Source: Patiria miniata
Taxonomy: Eukaryota > Echinodermata > Asteroidea > Valvatida > Asterinidae
Direction: 5' to 3'
Length of the DNA stretch: 64,000 bases
Assembly (NCBI RefSeq): GCF_015706575.1
Contig: NW_024037074.1
Coordinates: 4,340,001-4,404,000, forward strand
Within the stretch, counting starts at the first letter, position 1. Each line of letters starts with the position of its first letter. Positions 24,301 through 34,600 of this stretch are shown in pieces. Below the pieces are notes generated by a model that saw nothing but the letters and a program-made list of their open reading frames with translations, did not search any database and had not been told where the DNA came from. A program made the translations under genes and the position numbers.

Positions 24301-24741
24301 TCAACTGATTTTTGACCGACTGTTTTTTTCTCTCTTCTCCTTCTATTTAAACAAGTTTATACCCTCGGTGTTTCTGACGAATTGTCCACGGGGCGTCCCC
24401 AGCCGGATTATTTTGGGGGAGGTTTGAGCCATTCGACTGCCGGAGGACGATCGCCAAGGCACGCTCGATCGCCATGGGTAAGTCATTACGCTAATAATGT
24501 CGTCTAAATAAATCCCCGGAGTTTTCCCGCATTGCATTATGATTATTCCGCGGAATCGATCGCGTTTATACTGCCCATGTCTACGTCTGCTCAGATCCCG
24601 CCTTTCGACATTGTAAGTAGTAATAGAGGAAGTACATCGGCTCCATGTAAGAAACAAGATCCAGCCGAAGCGAATGCCGCGTGCGGATAGGACGTGTTAA
24701 CACGGGGTCTGGCCGGGTGCAGCTGCCGTAAAAGGGCGACC

Positions 24742-24778
24742 ATGGGGGACTACAAGATGATCGCAAGAAACGCATCAG
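24742..24778 (+). CDS. Candidate alternative first exon of neprilysin gene 1 (MGDYKMIARNAS)
   Basis: ATG in strong context (GCGACCATGG) opens 12 codons ending GCATCAG before GTAATG, in phase 1. Phase 1 is exactly what exon 2 (36656) requires, so the tail MGDYKMIARNAS could replace exon 1. Endothelin-converting enzyme genes are known to use several promoters giving different cytoplasmic tails. A further ATGG before GTAAGT lies at 24474-24477, also phase 1. Short phase-1 frames arise by chance, so this is only a candidate. Confidence 0.3.
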
Positions 24779-25070
24779 GTAATGTACTGTACGAACCGGA
24801 TCTCTAGCCTCAAGCATGTGTGATTAGTGAATTCCCTGTTTGTTTTTTTGTTCTTTGGTGTTTTGCACTAATTGGTGTGCATTCTGTGAGGCCATGGACT
24901 GGTATGTCATTATAAGCACCTTCTTGCATATATGCTTATGACGTCTTCCCCACCAACTGATAGATTCTGTGTGTGAATGTGATATCTCAGACTTCGATCG
25001 AAAGTCCTTGATGCATTTCCTACCTGTTTGTCCTCGGGCAACGGTGTGTCTTAGACACTCACTGGGACAC

Positions 25071-25501
25071 TTAAAGGGAATATACATCATACATCAAAAT
25101 GCTATAAAAACCAAGAAAAACGATCATTTTCCTGTAGTCTGGTTCCCTGACTCCATATAAAAAGAAACAGAGCAGTTTACATACATTGGGGAATTGTAAG
25201 GTCACGGAACCAGTCTAGCTGGCTCGTACCCGTTCATAGGTTTGTAATCGATTGCAAACAAGTGCAATGGTCAATTGGGGCCAGTATTTGAAAAAAAGCC
25301 AGTTGTTTCCAACGCTGATCGGCCGATCAGCGTTGGAAATTGATACAAAAATACCACTTTTCTTGAAAATGACAGTATACCAGGTGCCATAATTTTACAG
25401 GATGCTTTAGACTGTCATTTACCAACATCCTATTAAGGTATTTCGCAAAAACTTGGTAGTTTTATTTTTCGATGTTTGCAAATGTTGTATATTCCCTTTA
25501 A
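25071..25501. mobile_element. TTAAAGGGAATATACAAC-family MITE, copy 4
   Basis: TTAAAGGGAATATACATCAT to TGTTGTATATTCCCTTTAA, 431 bp. The inner palindrome at 25306-25339 is a perfect 34-bp hairpin with GATC/GATC in place of the GGTC/GACC of copy 1. Confidence 0.8.
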
Positions 25502-26296
25502 GTGGAATTTATAATAGTCAGGAACGCCTATACGACTAGTTGCACTTTTTTGCATTTAGTCTAACGGGTGCACAAGATAAGTAAATAACAAAGTGACCCG
25601 AATTAAAGATTTTGTTTCTTAAAAAGCAATCAAATTTAAAATATCAATGAAGTATACCTTAATAGAGCCTGTGTTTCCACTCATCTAAATTTCTTTTACT
25701 GATATTGACAAATGATATCAGAAGTTATGTACGTTTTACTGCAAGAATATAGCTGTCAATGGAATGGCATTGGAAGCTATATTGAGCCGAGTGAGAATTA
25801 CAGATTATGCACAAACATTCCAATACAAATGAGATTTTAATCATTTAAGTTAAGACTGAAACATTATTTTTACTGTCAGATTTTGTGTTTTGAATATGAG
25901 AAACAGTTCATCTATTTTTTTGGAAATATTAATGGCAATTTTGCTAGTATGTTTTCAGTTGCAAGTTCTCCTCCATTCATGAAGGTGGGAAAACGTCCAT
26001 GTTTCATTGTATTAATGCCATAACAATATTCATCAGTTTTAGAACGGTAAATGATCAGTGGTGGACAGCTGAATTGGGTGATCTATTAAAAATAGAGTAT
26101 GCAAATTACGTGAAATGTTCCCAGTTACTAGCCAATAACATGTACTTTATAATGGATGTGTTTCGTTTTATAAAATGGAGTGAACAACATATTTGTTTCA
26201 AATTCTGTCACTTTCGTTTCGACTCGCCCTGTATATAAAAATTATGTACAATCGATTGTACATGTATTAATTAGCTTCTGAATAGTCATAGGGGGC

Positions 26297-26339
26297 ATGG
26301 AAAAGTACAATGACGAACTAATATACGACAAGATTAAAG
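26297..26339 (+). CDS. Candidate alternative first exon of neprilysin gene 1 (MEKYNDELIYDKIK)
   Basis: ATG in context GGGGCATGG followed by 14 codons (MEKYNDELIYDKIK) and donor AAAG before GTAACG, again phase 1. The peptide is highly charged, like the known tail starts MEKKSVDV and MDNKGKDV. No clear promoter element was seen upstream. Candidate only. Confidence 0.25.
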
Positions 26340-26690
26340 GTAACGACAAACTAACAGTTATAGGGATATGTCCTAGTTTAAACTGCAGTTGCCGTTAATA
26401 CATGGCATGATCGGTCGTGATTATTGATGCGCCGCCAGTGCCAACACCCGGTTTGTCCATTTTTGGCACTTAAGATCTGGTTTTGGCGAAAGCTGTTATT
26501 TAATTTTCTAGGCCAATGATCCCAGTCTGCGGCACAACAAGCATCTGTATTTCTGTATACAATTCACCCTCCGGACTGGGATTATCATGCACGGCGGATA
26601 AAGGGACCGTACCTCCATTATGGTTTAAGCATGGTTAAAGCTAGCGAAGAACAACTCAGTTATACGTTTTTTAAGACTCTTGATTTTCTC

Positions 26691-27200
26691 TTAAAGGGAA
26701 GATACAACATTTGAAAACATCAAAAAACAAAATGATCAAATTATCACGAAATATGTTACTGACTGTAAGGGAATGACAGTCTAAAGTATCCTTTAAAATC
26801 TCGGCTCCTGGTGTGCTGACATTTCAGGAAAACTTATATTTTTCCAACGCTGGTCGGCCGACTAGCGTTGCAGCGTTGGAGAAAACTGGCTTTAAAAAAA
26901 AACACTGCTTCTTCTTTTTCACATTTAGTTATTCCACATTTTCTTCGTAATTGATTACACACCTGTGAAGGGGTACAAGCCTGCTAGACTGATTCTCTGA
27001 CCTTACAATTCCCCAAAGTCTATAAATTGCTCCGTTTCATTATAAGTTGGGTCAGGGAACCAGACTACAAGAACATGGTTGGTTTTCTTGGATTTCCCAG
27101 CATCTCCGAACCCAAAACGTGAAGCAAGTACATACTAATCCTCCAAATCCATCAATTTCTGAAAATTGCAGCAAAAGCAAATGTTGTACATTTCCTTTAA
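26691..27200. mobile_element. TTAAAGGGAATATACAAC-family MITE, copy 5
   Basis: TTAAAGGGAAGATACAACAT to TTGTACATTTCCTTTAA, 510 bp. Inner hairpin at about 26840-26880 with a short duplication of its right arm (GCGTTGCAGCGTTGG). Confidence 0.8.
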
Positions 27201-27890
27201 GTGCTGTACAAAACTAGCACATGATACAGTTTTTTGCCCCGTTGTTTTAGTATTAGCTGTCATGGCTTTGCCGAGCAACACATCTGTAACGGAAAACATC
27301 ATCTGGTCCTTGTTCTTTTTCGAGGCCATTCAGGGGAAAAACAGCTATAGCGTGTTGAGCTTTAAGCTGGAACCATAGAGCGAAAGGTCGGGTTTCTATT
27401 GATTTCTCATTTGAACTTGAGATATATACAAACGTTAAAGGAAATCAACTTGGCCGCAGGGCTGTTTATTTTAAGTAAGGTACGAGAATGGCGTTGAGGT
27501 GTGAATATGGGATTAACATGTTAGCCCCCTCAAGGGTAAGGACGGCTTCTCGAGAGCATAGCCTGGGATGTCGGGTCTTGGGGAATAGTTTGAGGGACCT
27601 TACGGGTAAATCGTAAGGGCTACTACAGTTCCAGGCTAGCTGATCGGTATAATTTTTATATTGATCATTCAACAGGTTTGGGTAGACACCTCCGGGTTCA
27701 AAAGATGAACTAAACATGTAAACATTGACCACATTGGTATGTTATGACTTCCTGCGTGGCGGGGTGTATAGAGACACCTCGGAAAAAAAAATGTTTAAAG
27801 AATTTGGATTCGTATATATAAGATTATGTCACAGGTATACTAGGTGTTCATTCGGTGATGTGATGAAATGAGGCTTGCTGGGCGGGCTGT

Positions 27891-28114
27891 GCCGAGCGCA
27901 GTGGCGTAGTCACGGAAGGGGGGGGGTGTGGGGGGTGACAGCCCCCCCATGAAACCTTGTCGCCCCCCAGTCCCCCCCCCCCCATTGAGATTTTGAGTTT
28001 CTAAAAAAATTATCATTGATCTACATGACGCCCCCCCCCCCCGACGAAATGTTCCAGCCCCCCCCCCCCAGCGCCCCCCACTGAAAAATTCCTGGCTACG
28101 CCACTGGCCGAGCG
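27891..28114. mobile_element. hAT-like MITE, 208 bp, 8-bp target duplication
   Basis: GCCGAGCG repeats at 27891-27898 and 28107-28114. Termini CAGTGGCGTAGTCACGGAA and GAAAAATTCCTGGCTACGCC ACTG are inverted. The interior is runs of C and G. An 8-bp duplication and CAGTGGCGTAG ends suit hAT. An isolated right end of this type is at 32560-32575. Confidence 0.85.
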
Positions 28115-28457
28115 TCATTTAAATTTGGGCTGGCTGTCAGATACATTTCCAATTATTGGTTGCAGTGCTCAACAAGAGCTTTTCTGTTTCTCAATTATCC
28201 TATGCCTTTGATATTTTCGGCAAAAACGAAAATCCCTTTGTTTACTGGATGTGAGTGGTTTTTTTTTACCAAACAACATAATCCAACCTCGTCCCCAGAC
28301 AGGCCAGTCGCCAAGTCGGGGGGGGGGGGGGGCTGGGGGGGGGCGCCCCCCCCCCCCTTGGCGAGCGATTGGCCCCCAAACGGCAAAAGCCATACATATG
28401 TATTTTGTTTATGGTAGTGGGCCCAGTGGTTGGTACTATGGCCCCTTATGCTTAGGG

Positions 28458-28890
28458 CTGGCGACGGGACTGTCCCCAGAGCTTTCTTTATTTTCAATCT
28501 CGTTTCCAATAGTAAGCCTTGGCATTGAAACGTGCTGCTTGTATCCCGATTCGATACCGAAATTAGCAAGTAATGGATTTATATCGTGTACTTGGTGTTG
28601 TTATTTTCAGCATTGTAATGATTACGTCCACACCTCAAAAAATAATCCCTTCCTTTCCAATTTGCTCATATTAATATGAAATGTGATACTGCACATTGAC
28701 TGGATAAGATAGTATCCTGATCATTTTAAGTTTGATGAAAAATAATCGTGTTTTTTTTCGTATCTCACACCACGACGAATTGAGGCTGTTTTTATCCAAC
28801 AAAACTGGATATGCAAATGAGCCAATACTAGGGTGACAGAGCAGGTAGAGTTGGGAGCGTACTGCTATACACAATGGGAACGAGGTCGAG
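28458..28890. repeat. Dispersed repeat, copy 2
   Basis: Same direction as 19080-19590 with many substitutions; ends TGTCCCCAGAGC and AATGGGAACGAGG. Another CCTCGTCCCCAG end is at about 28288. Confidence 0.65.
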
Positions 28891-29954
28891 CATCATCCCC
28901 CTCATCGTATTATATCTCATTCGCAAAGTTTTTTTTTAAAATGACACGCTGTGACCATAGCAAACTAGAGTCACATTATGCAACTTCCCTGGATCAGGGC
29001 TTCAAAATAGGAAACGGAGAAGACAAAAAAAAATGATCATTGCACTGTTGCTACACAAGTGATTCCTTGCACTGTTGTTAAATTATAGACCGAAGAAAGT
29101 GACCCGCCATCTTGCATCACCCAAAACGCTGTACATGTTAACTCTGACGAAAACAACTTGCAGCCTCGTTTCCATAGGTACGATCTTGCTGCGCCATGTT
29201 GGTGGTTCCAATCATTGCGCGATCTGAAGGAACGCGCATGTGCCAATGGAGTCGAGGCTAATTGCTTGTCGTAAAAATAAACCACGTGGCGGACGCCTGC
29301 TTCAATGCGTGGGCAATGTCAGCCAGTTAGTCAGTGCATGGAGCTATAAAAAGGACTCCATGGTCAGTGGTTCCTGAATTCCGACTTTCAAGATAACTAC
29401 AAACTTTAAGTTGCACTCAATAAAAGCAAGGAGCACTTCTTTGAATGGATTTGTTCGTTATTTTCCAAATTGGAAGCATGCTGTTATTCAGTCATGTAAA
29501 CAATTTGCCCCCTTGTGGTGACCCAATTGCATTGTCTCAGACTAATGTTATCAGTGGTTCTCTGCGTGTTCCTGTTTACTTTTGCCGGCTCACGCTAAAA
29601 AGCGGAGGAGTATACCACTGATTCGTTGAGGCCATTAAGATCGAAAAGTTTGTTATCCATAGTCACTTGTTTGTGTGGCAGGGCCAAGTGTGTCGTTTTT
29701 CCATGTTACATTTGGGGTTTTTTTCTTTGGGCGGTGACTGAACTTTCATTTTCGTGTATAGTGCGACAAAAAAACCACATACATGAACCAATGTATGAAT
29801 CAACGTGTTCTTGTCTTCATGTTATCACATCAAGAAAACGACTGACCTTAACATTATTACCCCTGATACCCCCCACCCCCAAGTCCATGTGACTCGAGTA
29901 CTCGGCTCACCGGTTAGGCTGGTTAAACAGATATTCTTTCTTAATCTTTCGAGG

Positions 29955-30125
29955 CAAACGATTAACTCCTTGTTCGAAGGGTGTTGTTGAGGAAATTGTC
30001 TTGCCCAAGGACACAAGCGAGAAGATGTCAAGTTTGGATTTGAACCTAATGAACGTTCGGGTACCCGATGAGCCATATAAATGTACCTTACTCTCTGCGT
30101 CATTTTGGGTGAATGACTTCTCAAC
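29955..30125 (-). repeat. Worn SINE-like fragment, reverse orientation
   Basis: ATTGTCTTGCCCAAGGACAC and TTTGGATTTGAACCTAATGA resemble the core and B-box region of the SINE at 50385-50595. Fragmentary. Confidence 0.4.
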
Positions 30126-31592
30126 GAGACAGGAAGAACATTGACTTGAGTTTTTGTTGATACAACAAATAATGTTCAGTCTATAGAGATGAAATCATAT
30201 AGTACTTGTTTTTGACTGTCTGTACATCGGCTCAAGGATAACGGTTTGAACAATATTTTGTACTTGTCTTCTACTGAAGCAAGCATGTTTACATATAGAA
30301 CTGCAACCCAGTATAATTTCCAAACAGCTAGGCCCTATAAGAAAGACGTGGACTACGAAAACAACAGGCTCCAAATTTGGGTTATCTTGTTTTTATCTGC
30401 TAATCCAGGAGGGGAAAAATGGAATTCTCTCAGCCCAGTCCCACGTTACCAAAACAAAAAGGGCATTAGGAGACTTATCTGATGAACAACAACCAGTGCG
30501 AACTGTTCGTGTGAAACTTTCGATTTCAAATCAGAGCAATTGACTGGAAATTTGGCGCTATGCGAGGTATCCATGGATGTCGCCGTTATGTGTTGTGCGC
30601 CGGGATAAAACCACATGACTATTCGCTCGCATTACCTTTTTTATCAAACGCCACAGGTGACTCGTGAGTTGCACAACCAACTCGCCGCACATCCTGTTTG
30701 ATATCGGACTGCCAAGGCTGAATTTGTTTCTTGGTTTTAAGCCAGCCTTTACCGCAAGAATACTTGAAGTGCATTGACCCCAAATACCGTAATTAAATAA
30801 TGGTGAACATCAGTGATTTTTTTTATTATTCCAAGGAGGGGCTGGACCATATCAAAAACACCTTAAAGAAAGGAACATTGTGGAAAACAAATTCCATTAG
30901 GTCAGGACGGACTAAAAAAAGCATCTTCAAATTGAATATCATTCATTCCATTCCATATGGAACTTGTACTGAGGTTAAAAGGTGGCAAATCTACCGCAGT
31001 GCACCTCCTGTGGTCAACATGATTAGTACCATTGATGTCTGTTACTGCGCAACAGGTTGTGGGAAACTCAAAGCGGGTCCGAACCGAAGTTAAACCAATT
31101 GCACCTGAGGTCTGCATTTCAGTTGTCATTTTGACTTGGCCGTTTCCAGTCAAACACTGCATGCACACCAAAAACTGTGACATAATCGCCCCAGATTCGA
31201 CAACTCCAACTTGAGAACTACTGAGGAATAACCCGGGAGGGTCAGATGTCAAATTCCACTGTGATGACCGCTCGGGCCGACTTGCCTTCCGGAAAAACTC
31301 TCGGCAACTCTCCTTTTTGCCATTGAGAAGCGACGATTGACAGCCTCTTGATCATCTCCAAACAAACACCGTTAAATCGCTGTGTATTGCCCCGAGCAAG
31401 TAGGCTAAGCTAAAAGGAGGAGTTTCTCGATCGGGCTGAAAAGCTAGCATGATCGAATTTGGCACTTCATCTGTGTTTTGGTACTGCGCCAAGGAGCTTC
31501 CAAGTTCTGCACTCCTATGCTAGAGCGTACGACGGAGGAGAGCATAGCTGAGGAACTCTCATTGATCGTGCGGTAGAAGAAGTGCCCGAATC

Positions 31593-31659
31593 ATGGAGAA
31601 GAAGAGCGTGGATGTTGTTACCCAGGATGGCAGGAAACCCGCGCCCGCCAAACCTCCAG
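31593..31659 (+). CDS. Neprilysin gene 1, exon 1 (cytoplasmic tail)
   Basis: ATG with context GAATCATGG opens 22 codons ([18 protein letters not shown]...) ending CCTCCAG before GTAGGC in phase 1. Phase 1 is the phase needed by exon 2. No signal peptide, as expected for a type II protein. Start chosen by reading frame; two upstream exons could replace it (see 24742 and 26297). Confidence 0.8.
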
Positions 31660-34600
31660 GTAGGCATCGTTAGTGACCACGGATTGACGTTTTAGTGTAG
31701 GCATGCACTTTCAGTATTCCCTCTCATTGCTGTTTGTCAATAAACAGAGGCACACGTTAATGAGCTGTAAATATTTGTAAATATGGCCGATTCTGGGCAC
31801 GTGATCGCTGCACACCCACTGCCGCCACTCATGGAGAAACCATTGTACAAATTAAGTGCACTGTGGCGCATTGTCTGAGCAATAGCTAGCACTTTCGCCA
31901 TGCGGGATGGTATTAATATTGTTTCCGGAATGGTCTATAAAGATTCGACCCTTTTCCATTATTAATGGGGAACGGATCTGACATAGCCCGACTATTACAC
32001 ATTGTTCTCGGGGACTCATTTTAAACGTGCATGTAAACGATTTCAGTGGATTAATTTTTTACTCTGGCAGTATGGTCGGTCTGTCTGTCCCCGGAAAATT
32101 GACCAAAAGTGTATGGTGTTCAATATGTGCCATCGGCGGGCTTCTTTTTCGCTGTCGCATTTTTTCAGCTCTGGCAGGGATCATTTTGAGCGATTTCATG
32201 CAAGACTTTCACGCCCGACTTCTTGCAACACGGCCAGAGCTTATTGTGCACTGACTCGCACTTGTTTTGACGATGTAGCAACATCGCCAGGCTCGCCAGG
32301 GTCACCCAGGACGGTGTAGAATAGGAGGAAACAGCCTCTTCATTATTATATGCATCCACTGAGTTGTCAGTTGCAAGAAAAAGTCCATCCATTGACACAA
32401 GGGCGGATACAGAGAGGTTACTGCCGGAGTGGATGGGCTGAGGCTGTGAGCGGGGTGGGGTGGGGGTGGAAGGGCTCTCACAAGTGAAAAATTGCCTCAT
32501 TTGAGAAAGGTTCGGTCACTTCCGGAGGAGGGCACCCCCTGGCCCTCCGAACCTTCCTGGATACGCCACTGATTGATTAAATTTATAAAAAAGAAACAAC
32601 CTTTTTATACTGGGAATGTTAGATCGTGTATTCCCAATTGTATTTTTTAGGTTAATCTGATTGACACTGACAGAGTTTATGCTGATATTCGTGGATGAAA
32701 CGTAGGCCTCGCCGATAAACTTGAGGGGTTTGATGCTGCCGAATACTTTAATACAGGACAATCCTTTATTGAGGCAGTTGCTATGTATATTAACAGCAGA
32801 CACAATTCTCTCGCCATACAAGGGGGCCTCGGTGAGTTTGCAGTACGACGACGTGCTCAGAATCGTCCACAGCATCAATATAATGTAGGTCAAGAACCAG
32901 AGATGGCTGTTTAAGTCAACAAAGAAGCAACATCGATCAAGGCAATGAGACGCGGCTTGTATATACTAGGCCTGCATGTGCTTGGCGGCTGGAAAACATG
33001 CCCAGGTCCACACTAGAGAGTTCTTCACGCAAGGTTGCCAAGCACCATTAGGCAGGACCTCCAAGTTCCCGATTCAGTCCCTCGATCCCCCTACCCGCTC
33101 AATAACATTCCCCGCTATCGGGTTCCCGGCCTCGTTCATGACCGACCACAAGAATACGACATTAAAGCCGGGCCAATTACCGAAATGTCATGGAATTAAT
33201 GATCTCCAGGGTAAGATTTAGAGAGAGGGCGGAGAAAAAGCTGAAAGGACGATGTACTTATGTTACGCGCAGGCCGGGCTTGGCGCGCTTAGAGCCTACG
33301 GCTCGACATTACACACAAACTATGGTAGCAGCTACAGCCACTTCACATTGGCTCATGTGTAATCTCAAGCTGTAGCCAAGCAATACGGACGTGGTCTAAT
33401 TTGTCTGTCACGTGATGATGATAGAGGAAGTGCGCATGTGCCTGCACATGCGTGGTTCGGAATAATTCACCTCCGCCAAGGAGGTTATGTCTTCATCGGC
33501 GTTGGGTTGTTTCTTTATTTGTTTGTTTGTTTGTTATTTGTTTGTTTGTCTGTTAACAGGATAACTCAAACAATTATGGACGGATTTTCATGAAATGTTT
33601 TGAGGGCTGGTCCTTGGTACAAGTAATTGATTAGATTATCGAAGTGATCTGGGTCTGGATGTCGGATTGTTAAGGATTCTTCGCCATTTTCTGTGTGCGA
33701 ATATGCTATGTGTAGAGACGTGTGTTGGTCAGTGACGCAGCGTGCAGTCATGATGAGCGCATAGTGCACACACCATTGAAACCAACAGGTCAATGGACTC
33801 GACCATTTGATACTATGGGGAGTTGGGAATGTGAAATATAATGTGGAAGTCTCAGTGGATATGCGAGTATTTATATTGGGTGTACCGGCAATATGGCGTG
33901 GAATTGTTCAGCATTGGTGGAGGTTTGCGCTCTCTGAGTGCTTTCTAGTTTCTGTATGTTTTTAAAGACAGAAGTAGTTCACTGAAGTTGCACTGTGGTT
34001 TCCTGTCGAAGTGAACTACTGTATATTTTGACTTTTTGAAAATTCTGTAATAAGTTTTTTATAGAACTGTTTCTTGTACGTGTACTAATCTCTGGACAAA
34101 TAATCTCTTGACAAATAGTCAGTCATCGTGCCGTGTACATGAAGTTAAGACCATGCACGTAAAATATACCATTTCAAGACGTGACTGTGCATGTAGGAGA
34201 AGACGGGAGTGTTGGGTATAAATAAGTTACGGCCGATCGGTACTGCTTCAATACACATACAGGATCTATGGATCTATGCCACGATGCAGTATGCTAGATG
34301 CACTTCCAAATAGTCAACGGTTTGCTCAGGCACGCTGCGTACCTTGTTGTGTTGCCCTGCACCGCTTGTAGTGCATCATTCAAGTTATTCTTCAAATGTA
34401 ATTGACCTAGTCGTAATGTCCGTTGTATAACAAGTGTAAATGTTTAACATAACATACATTATGCGTTACAGGTGTCTCACGAGGTGTTCTTTAATTTAGT
34501 AAGAAGAATGCACAAAAGGATTACTCATGCCTTTCCAGGAAATACAATCGCATTACCCTCTAACTCCGCCTTAAAGGGAGTGTACATCATTGGCTTTTGC

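Larger units (their letters stand above)
14561..24470. other. Intergenic, no gene recognised
   Basis: Repeats at 16395, 17507, 18912, 19080, 20634 and 21103 are listed separately. Several homopolymer G runs (15318, 15669, 16140, 18536, 21782, 22607). The longest frame (22711-23265 plus) has no recognisable motif. Confidence 0.5.
26340..31592. other. Upstream of neprilysin gene 1, no gene recognised
   Basis: Apart from repeats at 26691, 27891, 28458 and 29955 nothing was identified. No TATA box is evident close to 31593. Regulatory DNA of the peptidase would be expected here but could not be located by eye. Confidence 0.45.

Noticed and set aside
28169-28679. Pro- or Gly-rich frames on both strands
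   Set aside because: Produced by long G and C runs at about 28318-28360.
14561-31592. LTR retroelement, Polinton or LINE coding region
   Set aside because: No reverse transcriptase, integrase, protease, capsid or polymerase motif was seen in any frame, and no long terminal repeat pair.
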